Origin: Pseudomonas sp. ADAK13
Lineage (GTDB): Bacteria > Pseudomonadota > Gammaproteobacteria > Pseudomonadales > Pseudomonadaceae
Assembly: GCF_012935715.1 (NCBI RefSeq)
Contig: NZ_CP052860.1
Span: 868,001-932,000 of the forward strand
Length of the DNA stretch: 64,000 nucleotides
Direction of reading: 5' to 3'
This document shows, in pieces, positions 42,189-51,766 of the stretch; position 1 is the stretch's first letter; each line of letters starts with the position of its first letter. The notes under the pieces are model-generated. The model was not told where the DNA came from. It saw only the letters and a program-made list of their open reading frames with translations, and did no database searches. The position numbers and the translations under genes are program-made.

Positions 42189-42725
42189 TTAGTCGTTGGC
42201 CAGCGTGGCCGGAGGATTAACCCAGTAATTGGTTTTTCCCCGGGAGTACGTCGGGATCACCGTGGCGTCTGCGGTTGGCGCGTAGGCCAGGGCGCCGGTG
42301 AAGGTCACCAGCCGCGTGCCGTCGGTGGCGCGCAGGGACACCGGGGTGCCGGTGTAACCCAGGTACCAGGCCGAAACGATTTTCTGCGTCGTGTCCTTGA
42401 CCACCGGGTCGCGGTAGAACGGGCTGCCGGACAACTGGCTGACGCTGCGCAGGTGATGCTGGCCGACCTTGCTCCACAAGGCTTTGATCTTCTCGGGGAA
42501 TGCAGGGTCGTTCTGGGTGCACTGGGCCAGGATGCGCAAGGACAAGGCGGCATCCAGGCTCGGGCGTTCGAGGAGGAACATCGACAATTGGCGGAAGGAT
42601 TCAATGTCATCGCTGGCGGCGCTGCTGACGTCCTGCGCCAGCGCGGCACCGGCCCACAGCGGGGCAAACAGGCCGGCGCCGGTCAAGGCTGCGCCTGAAT
42701 AAAGAAGTTTTCTTCGGGTTATCAC
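42189..42725 (-). CDS. Sugar dehydrogenase complex small subunit with Tat signal (FAD-SLDH small-subunit family)
   Basis: A 178-residue subunit. A GTG start at 42725 is chosen: GAGGAG lies seven bases upstream and the Tat signal ITRRKLLYSGAALTGAGLF then begins at once. The mature part shows the sorbitol-dehydrogenase small-subunit pattern IVSAWYLGYTG and IPTYSRGKTNYWVNPPA. It acts as the hitch-hiker carrier that exports the FAD subunit. First gene of the three-gene operon, 14 bases before the GMC gene. Confidence 0.88.
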   Translation of the reverse strand: MITRRKLLYSGAALTGAGLFAPLWAGAALAQDVSSAASDDIESFRQLSMFLLERPSLDAALSLRILAQCTQNDPAFPEKIKALWSKVGQHHLRSVSQLSGSPFYRDPVVKDTTQKIVSAWYLGYTGTPVSLRATDGTRLVTFTGALAYAPTADATVIPTYSRGKTNYWVNPPATLAND

Positions 42726-42858
42726 GGGGTATCTCCTCATGAGTCGAACAACAATCGGCGCAGAGGCCAAGTTCGACTTCACTGCAAAAGGCTGAGTACT
42801 TCGTTCACGGAGGTTGAACGGACTTTAAGAGCCCTTTTTATAACTGCCAGGAGAACGT

Positions 42859-42877
42859 CAAGCTGTCGTGCAGCTTG
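42859..42877. other. Hairpin between sugar dehydrogenase operon and SHMT-like gene
   Basis: Perfect inverted repeat caagctg / cagcttg with a five-base loop. No T run follows on the minus strand, so termination of the SHMT-like transcript is only possible, not clear. Confidence 0.3.
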
Positions 42878-42981
42878 TTAATTATGGATATAAGCAATAG
42901 CGCGACCGTCTATAACAGCCGCTTAAACACCGTACAGCAATTTATCCCGTAATAACATGAAACATCCCCCGGGGTAATGAC

Positions 42982-44343
42982 TCAGTCGGGCAGGTAATCC
43001 GTGAGGGGGTACTTCGCGCATAAGGTTCGGGCCTGTAAACGCAGGGATTCCTGCGCGACGGGATCGAGGGTGTATTTGTGCTCGTTGAGGGGCGTGACGG
43101 CGTCGAGTACCCGGCCAACCAGCTCGACTACCTGGCGGCATCCATGGGCATCCACGTGGCGTTGCGCCAGGGAGCCGCTACCGATACACAACCCGTTGGC
43201 AACAAATGACGGTCGCGTCTCACCCGGGGCGCGATGTTTGTCCACGATGATGCCGCATTGCTCCAGCGCCGCCTGGGCGACAGAGCCGGTGATGCCGCCA
43301 CGCAGGCGGATCAGGATCGAGTGGTTCTCACTGCGCCCGCCCACCACCTCGTAGTCACAGGCCTGAAACGCGTTGGCCAGTTCATCGGCGGTGGTGCGAA
43401 TCCGCGCCATCCAGGCGTCGAATTCCGCCGACATGGCGTAGCCGAACGCCGCCGCTTTCGCCGCGATCATGTTGAAGGCCGGCGCGCCCTGCATCCGCGG
43501 GAACACGGCCTGGTCGAGAAGACGACTGAAGGTGGTCTTGAGGCCGGGCACCTTGGTTTCCGCGTCGCGCCCGGAAAGGATCAGGCCGCCGCGCGGGCCG
43601 CCCAGTTGCCTGTGAGTGCACAGCGTGGTGACGTGGGCCGCGTCGACCGGGCTCGGATGGCGTCCGGTGGCGACCAGGCCGGCGACGGTCGAAATATCCG
43701 CCAGCAGGATCGACCCGGCTTCGTCGGCAATCGCGCGGAACCGTTCAAAATCGATGAGGTGCGAGTAGGCCGTCGCACCGCAGATGATCACGCGCGGGCG
43801 ATGGGCCAGCGCCTGTGTGCGCACCTGTTCGTAGTCGATCACGCCCTTGGAGGTGGTGCCATATCTGAGCGCCTTGTAGTACGCGCCAGTGAACGCCACC
43901 GGGCTGCCATGGCTCAGGGGCCCGCCATGATCGGTGGCCATGCCGAGCACCGTGTCGCCGGGCTCGAGCAAGGCCGCCAGCACCTGGTAGTTGGCCGTCG
44001 ATGCGGAGTGAGGTTGCACGCCGGCGTATTGCGCGCCGAACAGCTCACGCGCCCGGCGGACCGCCAGGGCTTCGACCCGGTCGGCGTTCTCGCAGCCGGC
44101 GTGATGACGCCAGCCAAGGGCACCCTCGGCGGTCACGTTGACCAGCACCGAGGCGGACGCCGCCAGGATGTGCGGCTTCACGGCGCAGGACGAAGCGGCC
44201 AGTGACAGGGTTTGGTGCTGGCGCGTGACTTCTGCATCCAGCAGCCCCGCCAGCTCTGCGTCTTCTGCCCGAAGATCCGTCCGCCCTCGTTGCAACAGGC
44301 CGGCGTGGTGGGTAAGTGGTTGCATGTTGACTGTCATAGTCAT
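42982..44343 (-). CDS. Serine hydroxymethyltransferase-like protein lacking the PLP lysine
   Basis: A 453-residue protein with the SHMT fold signature throughout: TAEGALGWRHHAGCE, RARELFGAQYAGVQPHSAST, LEPGDTVLGMATDHGGPLSHG and GPRGGLIL. The active site is altered. Where GlyA has THKTLRGPRGG this protein reads THRQLGGPRGG, so the Schiff-base lysine is R245. The catalytic glutamate of the SEN motif is absent (ASSCAV), the Tyr of YAEG is Thr, and DxAH reads DIST. These are coordinated substitutions rather than a single error. Threonine transaldolases are distant relatives but keep the lysine. It may bind a substrate or PLP non-covalently, or be a pseudoenzyme. It is divergent from the HTH/VUT transporter pair. 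Confidence 0.8.
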   Translation of the reverse strand: MTMTVNMQPLTHHAGLLQRGRTDLRAEDAELAGLLDAEVTRQHQTLSLAASSCAVKPHILAASASVLVNVTAEGALGWRHHAGCENADRVEALAVRRARELFGAQYAGVQPHSASTANYQVLAALLEPGDTVLGMATDHGGPLSHGSPVAFTGAYYKALRYGTTSKGVIDYEQVRTQALAHRPRVIICGATAYSHLIDFERFRAIADEAGSILLADISTVAGLVATGRHPSPVDAAHVTTLCTHRQLGGPRGGLILSGRDAETKVPGLKTTFSRLLDQAVFPRMQGAPAFNMIAAKAAAFGYAMSAEFDAWMARIRTTADELANAFQACDYEVVGGRSENHSILIRLRGGITGSVAQAALEQCGIIVDKHRAPGETRPSFVANGLCIGSGSLAQRHVDAHGCRQVVELVGRVLDAVTPLNEHKYTLDPVAQESLRLQARTLCAKYPLTDYLPD

Positions 44344-44614
44344 GTGTTCCTTCCCTGAAAATCCCGAGCACCTTTCCGTTGGGCGCAGGGCAATTAAGCA
44401 GAAAAATGAACATTTTCCAAATTAAATGATTCTTTTTGCCGGGGTACGGGGGGACAAGGCGCGGTTTTCCCTGGCTGGATGCTGGCCAATCGCCAAAAAA
44501 CTGATCACGGTCTTTATTCTTGTAGCGGGCGCATGCAACACTTCGCGCCGCGGCGAAGCCCGCAACCCGGCCAGAATGGACGCTCGGTGTAAAACATAAG
44601 GAAGTGGTGGGCAT

Positions 44615-45220
44615 TTGATTCATAGAAAAGAACGCACCGAGTATTTGAAGAGCAATATCAAATACCTGATCAAAAGCCGCGGAGAGACGCAGCTGTCGTT
44701 GTGCAACGCGGCCGGCCTGACCAGAACCACGATCTACAACATTCTGGAAGGCAAGGTCGTCAACGTACAGCAGTCCACCGTCCGCAAGATCTCGGATTTC
44801 TTTGGCGTCTCCTATGAAGAAATCGAGACCCTCGACTTTGAAGAAAAAGAAATCATCGACAGCAGTATTTCCCCCCAGGGAAATATGAACCCGGCTGCCG
44901 TGCCGATCATCAAGCAAAGCCTGGTCATGGCGAGCATGCACAAGCGCATTGGCGAACTCGCCACGCTGTACCCGCTGACCTACTACTTCGGCACCTCCTA
45001 CAACTTGATCGCTGTTCTGCTGGAACATGAAATTGCCGGCGTCAACGAGCCGGGGGATTTGTTGATCGTGCAGAAGGGCTCGTCGAGCGACGATAAGGAA
45101 AAGTTGGTGTACGACTGCGTCAGCAAAACACTATTCATCACGGATGAAGCGTGTGTGAGCTCGGATCGTATCTGTGTGGTGGGAGATATCATCGAGGAGC
45201 GCTTCAATGACCACGTATGA
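44615..45220 (+). CDS. HTH regulator with degenerate S24/LexA-like C-terminal domain
   Basis: A 201-residue protein. An XRE-type helix-turn-helix is read in LSLCNAAGLTRTTIYNILEG. The C-terminal half (NLIAVLLEHEIAGVNEPGDL and RICVVGDIIEERF) follows the S24 peptidase/LexA pattern but lacks the catalytic Ser-Met, so it would be a sensor rather than a protease. A TTG start at 44615 is used: AAGGAAG lies upstream and no ATG exists before residue 90. The gene overlaps the transporter start by 14 bases and is divergent from the SHMT-like gene, so it is the likely local regulator. Base composition is lower in GC than the flanks, suggesting acquisition. Confidence 0.75.
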   Translation: MIHRKERTEYLKSNIKYLIKSRGETQLSLCNAAGLTRTTIYNILEGKVVNVQQSTVRKISDFFGVSYEEIETLDFEEKEIIDSSISPQGNMNPAAVPIIKQSLVMASMHKRIGELATLYPLTYYFGTSYNLIAVLLEHEIAGVNEPGDLLIVQKGSSSDDKEKLVYDCVSKTLFITDEACVSSDRICVVGDIIEERFNDHV

Positions 45221-46103
45221 ACACGACGTCGAGAACAGCAAATACAAGTTGCTGGGGTTCGAGAATGACAAGAGCCTGGCGGTGATCATGGTGATCGCCA
45301 CGGGCAAGGTCATTCGAGTAAAGCTGAGCGAAGTGCTGAACAGCGAAATCATGGACAATTTAAATAAAATGGAAGTCAAGAACATGTACAAGAAGTTCTA
45401 TTCCCAGGGCGGGGCGCTCACCGCGTACGAGCTCAATGACCGCAATGAGAACTCATGGATGATCTATATCATCCTGAACTTGCTGCTCTTTACGTTCTAT
45501 ATCTTTACCAGCATCGCCGCGACCAAACCGATTTACCTGGAGTCGCTGGGCATTATCGTCACACCCGGCACGTTTCTGTACCCGCTGACATTCCTGATCG
45601 TGGACTTGCTCAACGAGCAGTTCGGCCTCCGGCTGGCGCGAAGGGCCATCCTGTTTGCGTTTGCCAGCAACGCGATGATCATCATCCTGCTCTACGGCTC
45701 GACCTTCCTCCCCGGCTTGCCCGGCTGGAAGCTCGACGGGCCTTACAACGACGTGATCATCCAGGTGTCGTCGGTGTTGATCGCCTCTTCGGTCTCGTTC
45801 CTGGTGTCGGAGAACATAAACTCGTACCTGCTGTGCAAGATCAAAGAGCTGACCAACTCCAGGTATTTATTCCTGCGGATTTTCCTGAGTACGTTTTTCG
45901 CGGTGATTATCGACAGCTTCCTGTTCTGCTTCATCGCGTTCTACGGCGCCATGCAGACCAGCGACATCCTGAACATGATCTATGTGCAGATCGCGATCAA
46001 AGTCTGCTTTGCCTTCTTCAACATCCTGCCGGCCTATGGCGCCCGCTCGTTGTTCAAGCGCTACATCACAGGCGATAACCAGGCTGCGCAGCAAGCCAAC
46101 TGA
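45207..46103 (+). CDS. VUT-family (queuosine precursor) transporter with N-terminal soluble extension
   Basis: A 298-residue protein starting at 45207, seven bases after GAGGAG. Residues 1-90 are soluble (YKLLGFENDKSLAVIMVIAT...) and not part of the usual YhhQ/VUT fold. From about residue 92 come six or so membrane helices with VUT features: SIAATKPIYLESLGIIVTPG, TFLIVDLLNEQFG and NILPAYGARSLFKR. YhhQ-type proteins import 7-cyano-7-deazaguanine or related queuosine precursors. A QueC gene converges on it from the next position. The extension could sense or bind substrate. Translation is coupled to the HTH gene. Confidence 0.8.
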   Translation: MTTYEHDVENSKYKLLGFENDKSLAVIMVIATGKVIRVKLSEVLNSEIMDNLNKMEVKNMYKKFYSQGGALTAYELNDRNENSWMIYIILNLLLFTFYIFTSIAATKPIYLESLGIIVTPGTFLYPLTFLIVDLLNEQFGLRLARRAILFAFASNAMIIILLYGSTFLPGLPGWKLDGPYNDVIIQVSSVLIASSVSFLVSENINSYLLCKIKELTNSRYLFLRIFLSTFFAVIIDSFLFCFIAFYGAMQTSDILNMIYVQIAIKVCFAFFNILPAYGARSLFKRYITGDNQAAQQAN

Positions 46104-46111
46104 TCGGTGAA

Positions 46112-46136
46112 CGTTCCCGTGCTCAGCACGGGAACG
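46112..46136. terminator. Hairpin between convergent VUT and queC genes
   Basis: cgttcccgtgc / gcacgggaacg form a perfect 11-bp stem with a three-base loop in the 40-bp gap between convergent genes. There is no clear T run; it resembles half of the 21232 repeat family and probably serves as a bidirectional transcript end. Confidence 0.55.
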
Positions 46137-46143
46137 CTCGGCA

Positions 46144-46836
46144 TCAAGCCAATTTGCTTTTCAGGCTCTGCAGGACGGCTGCCTTGTTTTCCAGGTAGTC
46201 GTTCAGGCCACGTGCGCGAAGGTTGCACGCATCGCAGTTGCCACACCCCGTGCCGATGATGCCGTTGTAGCAGGTCAGGGTCTGGTTGCGGATCAGGTCC
46301 AGCTGGTGGTGATAGTCCGCCAGGGCCCAGGTCTCGGCCTTGTTCAGCCACATCAGCGGCGTCTCCAGACGCACGTCGTATTCCATGCCCAGTTGCAGCG
46401 CTTTATTCAGCGCCTTGACGAACTCGTCCCGGCAATCCGGGTAACCCGAGAAGTCGGTTTCACACACGCCGGTGATCACGGTTTCTGCCTTGACCTGATA
46501 GGCGTAAATCGCCGCCAGGGTCAAAAACAGAATGTTCCGGCCCGGCACGAAGGTGCTTGGCAGGCTCTCGCCGGAGCTGTTCACCGTGGGCACCGGAATG
46601 TTGTCGCGGGTCAGGCTGCTGATGGCCAGCTCGTTCAGCAGGGACACGTCCATCACCTTGTGAACGGTGGCGCCCAGCTGCCTGGCGAGTTTCTGCGCGA
46701 CTTCGATTTCTGCCACATGCCGCTGGCCATAGTCGAAGGTAATGCAGTGCACCTCGTCATACAGCGGCAGTGCCTGGATCAGGCAGGTCGTCGAGTCCTG
46801 CCCACCACTGAAGACGATAACGGCTTTTTTACTCAT
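46144..46836 (-). CDS. queC: 7-cyano-7-deazaguanine synthase QueC, enterobacterial type
   Basis: A 230-residue QueC that converts 7-carboxy-7-deazaguanine to preQ0 with ATP and ammonia. The PP-loop is [36 protein letters not shown] and [15 protein letters not shown] are diagnostic. The zinc site is the cysteine group in [14 protein letters not shown]. The start at 46836 is chosen, with GGAAGC upstream. The sequence is close to E. coli QueC and unlike the QueC normally next to tol-pal in Pseudomonas, so it may be a second, transferred copy supplying preQ0 beside a VUT transporter. Confidence 0.92.
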   Translation of the reverse strand: MSKKAVIVFSGGQDSTTCLIQALPLYDEVHCITFDYGQRHVAEIEVAQKLARQLGATVHKVMDVSLLNELAISSLTRDNIPVPTVNSSGESLPSTFVPGRNILFLTLAAIYAYQVKAETVITGVCETDFSGYPDCRDEFVKALNKALQLGMEYDVRLETPLMWLNKAETWALADYHHQLDLIRNQTLTCYNGIIGTGCGNCDACNLRARGLNDYLENKAAVLQSLKSKLA

Positions 46837-46888
46837 CACGCTGCTTCCTGCATTTGTAAGATTTGGCATAGTTTAAAGGCCCCTCAAT

Positions 46889-46925
46889 AAAAAACCCCGC
46901 GCTTCTTTCGAAGGCGGGGTTTTTT
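46889..46925 (-). terminator. Rho-independent terminator of the cyo operon
   Basis: Minus-strand stem CCCCGCCTTCGAA / GAAGCGCGGGG followed by TTTTTT, 14 bases after the cyoE stop codon. A-rich sequence on the other side makes it potentially bidirectional. Confidence 0.9.
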
Positions 46926-46938
46926 ACTGCTTGATCAC

Positions 46939-47826
46939 TCAGTGGGCGTACGTCAGCAGCAACTCTTTCGGCACCTGGAAATCCAGGGACATCATCACGC
47001 TCAAGGCGGTGATGGTGAAGATCGAGAAGACGAACAGCTTGCGTGCCCAGACGGTGTCATCCACCGCCTTGTAGCCGGTCCAGGCCATGTACAACCAGTA
47101 CATGCCCATGGCGGCGGCGACGGCGAGGTAGCTCATGCCGGCGTAGCCACTGAAGGTCAACATCAAGGTCGCCACGAGGAAGGCCAGGATGTAGAGCAGG
47201 ATGTGTTTCTTGGCGACCCGGATGCCACGCTTGACCGGCAGGACCGGAATCGAAGCAGCCAGGTAGTCGTTGAAGCGGAAGATCGCAATGGCATAAGAGT
47301 GCGGCATCTGCCACAGGCTGAACATCACCAGTAGCACCAGCGCGGCCATGTCGAAGCTATTGGTCACAGCCACATAACCAATCACCGGCGGCATCGCCCC
47401 CGACAGACTGCCCACCAGCGTGCCGTGAACCGACTTGCGCTTGAGGTACAGGCTGTAGAAGCCGACGTAGATGACAAAACCGATCACGGCAAACAGCGCC
47501 GCCAGCGGGTTGGCCACCTTGTACAACAACACCACGCCTGCGATACCCAAAACGGTCGCGAAGATCAGTGCCAGCTTCAGGGAGATAAGGCCCTGCACCA
47601 GCACACGATTCTTGGTGCGCTCCATCTTGATGTCGATATCGCGGTCGATGCAGTTGTTGAATACACAACCGGAAGCTACCACCAAGGACGTGCCGATCAT
47701 CGCAGCCAGGAATATGGCCAGATCGACATGCCCCTTGGAGGCCAGGAAGAAACCGCCTGCCACAGAAAGCACGTTACCGAAAATGATCCCCGGTTTGGTG
47801 ATTTGGATAAAGTGCTTAAGCGACAT
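46939..47826 (-). CDS. cyoE: Protoheme IX farnesyltransferase (heme O synthase)
   Basis: A 295-residue UbiA-family membrane prenyltransferase that makes heme O for the bo3 oxidase. The conserved aspartate-rich motif is [18 protein letters not shown], with a second motif region at [20 protein letters not shown], and about nine helices. Last gene of the cyo operon, 11 bases after cyoD. Confidence 0.96.
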   Translation of the reverse strand: MSLKHFIQITKPGIIFGNVLSVAGGFFLASKGHVDLAIFLAAMIGTSLVVASGCVFNNCIDRDIDIKMERTKNRVLVQGLISLKLALIFATVLGIAGVVLLYKVANPLAALFAVIGFVIYVGFYSLYLKRKSVHGTLVGSLSGAMPPVIGYVAVTNSFDMAALVLLVMFSLWQMPHSYAIAIFRFNDYLAASIPVLPVKRGIRVAKKHILLYILAFLVATLMLTFSGYAGMSYLAVAAAMGMYWLYMAWTGYKAVDDTVWARKLFVFSIFTITALSVMMSLDFQVPKELLLTYAH

Positions 47827-47837
47827 CGGGTCTTACC

Positions 47838-48173
47838 TCACTTCGCCATCATGAACGTATGGATGCTGAACATGATCCATACCGACAGGCCAACCAGCAG
47901 GAGGATCACCAAGCCTGCGAACACGAACGCAATCACGTTATCGCGTTGAGCCTTCGAGCGGTCCAGGTGCAGGAAGTACACCAGGTGAACCAGCACCTGA
48001 ATCACCGCGAACGCCAGGACGATCATCAAGGTGATCGACTTCGGCAAGGTTGGGTACATCACCAGGCCGAACGGGATCAGCGTCAGGATGACCGACAGGA
48101 TGAAGCCGATGGCGTACGACTTGACGCTGCCGTGGCTGTCATCGTGGCTGTCATGGGAATGTGCATTAGCCAT
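47838..48173 (-). CDS. cyoD: Cytochrome bo3 ubiquinol oxidase subunit IV
   Basis: A 111-residue subunit with three membrane helices and a histidine-rich N-terminus (ANAHSHDSHDDSHG). It helps assembly of the CuB/heme site in the oxidase. Its first base overlaps the last base of cyoC. Confidence 0.95.
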   Translation of the reverse strand: MANAHSHDSHDDSHGSVKSYAIGFILSVILTLIPFGLVMYPTLPKSITLMIVLAFAVIQVLVHLVYFLHLDRSKAQRDNVIAFVFAGLVILLLVGLSVWIMFSIHTFMMAK

Positions 48174-48799
48174 TACAGAGTCCCCATCAGGTAGACAACG
48201 GTGAAGACGCAGATCCAGACCACGTCCAGGAAGTGCCAGAACAGGCTCAGGCAGCTCAGGCGAGTCTTGTTGGTGTTGGTCAGGCCATGTTTGTTGACCT
48301 GATACATCATGGTCGCCATCCAGATCAGACCGGCAGTCACGTGCAGACCGTGGGTGCCTACCAGCGTGAAGAACGCCGACAGGAAGCCGCTACGGTGCGG
48401 GCCGTAACCTTCGGAGATCAGCAGGTGGAACTCGTTGACCTCCATGCCGATGAAGCCCAGGCCGAACAGGAAGGTCAGTGCCAACCAGCTCAGGACGCCT
48501 TTCTTGCTGCCCTTGTAGAAGGCCAGCATGGCGAAGCCGTAGGTGATCGAACTGAACAACAGCAAGGCGGTTTCGCCGAGCACGTAAGGCAGTTCGAAGA
48601 TGTCGTGGCCCGACGGGCCACCCGCTACGTTGTTTACCAGTACCGCGTACACCGCGAAGATCGACGCAAACAAGATGCAGTCGGTCATCAGGTAGAGCCA
48701 GAAACCGAAGACGGTCATTGGCCCCGAGTCGTGGTGATGGTCATCGTGCCCATGGTCATCGACATGGGCGTGTCCAGCATTGGTCACTAAGTTCGACAT
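48173..48799 (-). CDS. cyoC: Cytochrome bo3 ubiquinol oxidase subunit III
   Basis: A 208-residue five-helix subunit III of the heme-copper oxidase with a histidine/aspartate-rich N-terminus ([17 protein letters not shown]). The helices include the conserved [14 protein letters not shown]. It lies three bases after cyoB. Confidence 0.96.
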   Translation of the reverse strand: MSNLVTNAGHAHVDDHGHDDHHHDSGPMTVFGFWLYLMTDCILFASIFAVYAVLVNNVAGGPSGHDIFELPYVLGETALLLFSSITYGFAMLAFYKGSKKGVLSWLALTFLFGLGFIGMEVNEFHLLISEGYGPHRSGFLSAFFTLVGTHGLHVTAGLIWMATMMYQVNKHGLTNTNKTRLSCLSLFWHFLDVVWICVFTVVYLMGTL

Positions 48800-48802
48800 G
48801 GT

Positions 48803-50821
48803 TTAAGCCTGTTCCAACGAGGTTTCAACACGGTTGGCCGGGATCTTCTTCTCGGCAACCAGGCGAGCGTGTTGCTCGGCTTCGATGCGTTCGATCACGT
48901 CGACCGGCACCATGTAGCCTTGGTCATCACGGGCAGCGTGAACGATGAAGTAGCCGATGGTGCCCACCAGGCTCACGATGGCCAGCCACCAGATGTGCCA
49001 GATCATCGCGAAACCGAACACGGTCAACAGTGCGCCCATCACCACGCCAGTGGCGGTGTTGTTAGGCATGTGGATCGGTTCGTAACGCGCAGGCTTCTGG
49101 TACGCAGTACCGTCTTCCTTGGCTTCGGTGAACGGATCGATGCTGTCAGCCTTAGGCAGTACGGCAAAGTTGTAGAACGGCGGTGGCGACGAGGTCGACC
49201 ATTCCAGGGTGTGTGCATTCCATGGGTCGCCGGATTCGCACAGGTTCTGCTTGCGATCACGCACGCTGACATACAGCTGGATCAGCTGGCAGGCGATACC
49301 GACAGCAATCATCAGTGCACCGACCATGGCGACGTACAGGTACGGCACCCACTCAGGGTTGGTAGTGGCGTTCAGACGACGGGTCATGCCCATGAAGCCC
49401 AACGCGTAGAGCGGCATGAACGCGACGAAGAAGCCCGAGATCCAGAACCAGAATGCAGCCTTGCCCCAGCCTTCGTGCAGCTTGAAGCCGAACGCTTTCG
49501 GGAAGTAGAAGCTGAAGCCTGCGATGTAGCCGAATACCGCGCCGCCGATGATCACGTTGTGGAAGTGAGCAATTACAAACAGGCTGTTGTGCAGTACGAA
49601 GTCAGCACCCGGGATGGCCAGCAGTACGCCGGTCATGCCGCCGATCGCGAAGGTCACCATGAAGCCCAGGGTCCACAGAACCTGGCTGGTGATACGCAGA
49701 CGACCGTGATAGATGGTGAATAGCCAGTTAAATAGCTTCACCCCCGTCGGGATGGAAATCAGCATCGTCGCCAGTCCGAAGAACGCGTTGACGCTGGCCC
49801 CCGAACCCATGGTGAAGAAGTGGTGCAGCCAAACCATGAAGCCCAGTACCGAGATCGCGCCCGAGGCGTAGATCATCGAGTGGTGACCGAACAGGCGCTT
49901 GCCCGAGAAGGTCGAGATCACTTCAGAGAAGATACCGAACGCTGGCAGGATCAGGATGTACACCTCAGGGTGACCCCATGCCCAGAACAGGTTCACGTAC
50001 ATCATTGGATTGCCACCAAGTTCGTTGGTGAAAATGTGGAAATCCAGGTAACGGTCAAGCGACAGCAACGCCATGGTTGCAGCCAGAATCGGGAACGATG
50101 CAACGATCAGTACGTTGGCCCAGGTGCAGGTCCAGGTGAAGATCGGCATGTCCATCAGCTTCATGCCAGGGGCGCGCATTTTCAGGACGGTGGCCAGGAA
50201 GTTGACCCCCGTCAGTGTCGTCCCGAGTCCTGATAACTGTAGCGCCCAGATGTAGTAATCCACACCCACGCCCGGACTGTAAGCCAGGCCCGACAACGGC
50301 GGATACGCAACCCAACCGGTCTTGGCGAATTCGCCGACGCCCAGGGACAGGTTGATCAGCACCACGCCGGACACCAGCAGCCAGAAGCTCAAGGAGTTCA
50401 GGAACGGGAACGCAACGTCACGCGCACCGATCTGCAGCGGCAAGGCAAGGTTCATCAGGCCGGTGAAGAAAGGCATCGCCATGAAGATGATCATGATCAC
50501 ACCGTGGGCGGTGAAGATCTGGTCATAGTGTTCAGGAGGCAGGTAGCCAGGCGAACCCTCGGTGGCCATGGCCAACTGGGTACGCATCATGATGGCGTCG
50601 GCAAAACCACGCAGCAGCATGACCATGGCAACGATGACGTACATGACGCCGATTTTCTTGTGGTCGACCGAAGTCAGCCACTCGGTCCACAGGTAGGTCC
50701 ACTTCTTGAAGTACGTGATACCTGCAAACAGTGCCAGACCACCCAGCGCGATCATGGCGATGGTCACCATCACGATCGGCTCGTGGAACGGGACCGCATC
50801 CCAACTTAATTTACCAAACAT
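48803..50821 (-). CDS. cyoB: Cytochrome bo3 ubiquinol oxidase subunit I
   Basis: A 672-residue catalytic subunit of the proton-pumping quinol oxidase. Copper and heme ligands are visible in [35 protein letters not shown] and [13 protein letters not shown]. The glutamate of the D channel lies in GHPEVY. Length equals E. coli CyoB. It lies three bases after cyoA. Confidence 0.97.
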   Translation of the reverse strand: MFGKLSWDAVPFHEPIVMVTIAMIALGGLALFAGITYFKKWTYLWTEWLTSVDHKKIGVMYVIVAMVMLLRGFADAIMMRTQLAMATEGSPGYLPPEHYDQIFTAHGVIMIIFMAMPFFTGLMNLALPLQIGARDVAFPFLNSLSFWLLVSGVVLINLSLGVGEFAKTGWVAYPPLSGLAYSPGVGVDYYIWALQLSGLGTTLTGVNFLATVLKMRAPGMKLMDMPIFTWTCTWANVLIVASFPILAATMALLSLDRYLDFHIFTNELGGNPMMYVNLFWAWGHPEVYILILPAFGIFSEVISTFSGKRLFGHHSMIYASGAISVLGFMVWLHHFFTMGSGASVNAFFGLATMLISIPTGVKLFNWLFTIYHGRLRITSQVLWTLGFMVTFAIGGMTGVLLAIPGADFVLHNSLFVIAHFHNVIIGGAVFGYIAGFSFYFPKAFGFKLHEGWGKAAFWFWISGFFVAFMPLYALGFMGMTRRLNATTNPEWVPYLYVAMVGALMIAVGIACQLIQLYVSVRDRKQNLCESGDPWNAHTLEWSTSSPPPFYNFAVLPKADSIDPFTEAKEDGTAYQKPARYEPIHMPNNTATGVVMGALLTVFGFAMIWHIWWLAIVSLVGTIGYFIVHAARDDQGYMVPVDVIERIEAEQHARLVAEKKIPANRVETSLEQA

Positions 50822-50824
50822 CGT

Positions 50825-51766
50825 TTACTCCTCTGCCCCAGCAGTTGAATGCGAGCCCGTGTCAGAACCTTCAACCGCGGCCACTTCTTTCTTCTCGTGC
50901 TCGATCGGCTTGCCTGGCTTCATACCTTCGTACTTGTCGACGATTTTCTGAAACAGGTCCGGCTCGTACGTGGAGTACAGGGCGACTGGGTTGTTCTGGC
51001 TTGGTTTGGCAAGGGCGTCGTATTCAGCTTGATCAAGCTGTTTAGGTGCGGCCTTGACTTCGGCTACCCAGGCGTTGAAATCTTCCTGGCTCGTCGAGAT
51101 CGCTTTGAATTTCATGCCGGTGAAGCCAGCACCGCTGTAGTTGGCGGAGATGCCTTCCATTTCAGCTTTTTCGTTCGCGATCAGGTGCAGACGGGTCTGC
51201 ATGCCTGCCATCGCGTAGATCTGGCCACCCAGTGCAGGGATGAAGAACGAGTTCATCACGGCGTCGGAGGTGATCCGGAAGTTAAGCGGGGTGTTCTCCG
51301 GGAACCGGATCTGGTTCACAGTGGCGATACCCAGGTCCGGGTAGATGAACAGCCACTTCCAGTCCAGCGCGACCACTTCGATGTTGATCGGCTTGACGTC
51401 GGAGTCCAGCGGACGGTACGGGTCCAGCTCGTGGGTCGACTTATAGGTGATGTAACCCAGGGCGATGATGATGAGGATCGGAACCAGCCACACCGCGATT
51501 TCAATCTTGGTGGAGTGCGACCACTTCGGCGCGTAGGTGGCGCTGGTGTTCGACGCGCGGTATTTCCAGGCGAAGGCGAACGTCATGATGATCACGGGCA
51601 CTACAACCAACAGCATCAGCAGAGTGGCGGTGATAATCAGGTTTCGTTGATCCAGACCGACCTGACCTTTGGGGTCGAGCAAGGTCCACTTGCAGCCTCC
51701 CAGCATTAACAGCATGCCGAGCAGCGGCAAAAAGCCTAGTAATCGGGGGTACCTGTTTTTACTCAT
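50825..51766 (-). CDS. cyoA: Cytochrome bo3 ubiquinol oxidase subunit II
   Basis: A 313-residue lipoprotein subunit. The start at 51766 is chosen (AGAGGT seven bases upstream); an in-frame TTG-initiated extension is rejected. A lipobox LLMLGGC is followed by two membrane helices and a cupredoxin-like domain that lacks the CuA cysteines, as expected for a quinol oxidase. First gene of cyoABCDE. Confidence 0.96.
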   Translation of the reverse strand: MSKNRYPRLLGFLPLLGMLLMLGGCKWTLLDPKGQVGLDQRNLIITATLLMLLVVVPVIIMTFAFAWKYRASNTSATYAPKWSHSTKIEIAVWLVPILIIIALGYITYKSTHELDPYRPLDSDVKPINIEVVALDWKWLFIYPDLGIATVNQIRFPENTPLNFRITSDAVMNSFFIPALGGQIYAMAGMQTRLHLIANEKAEMEGISANYSGAGFTGMKFKAISTSQEDFNAWVAEVKAAPKQLDQAEYDALAKPSQNNPVALYSTYEPDLFQKIVDKYEGMKPGKPIEHEKKEVAAVEGSDTGSHSTAGAEE

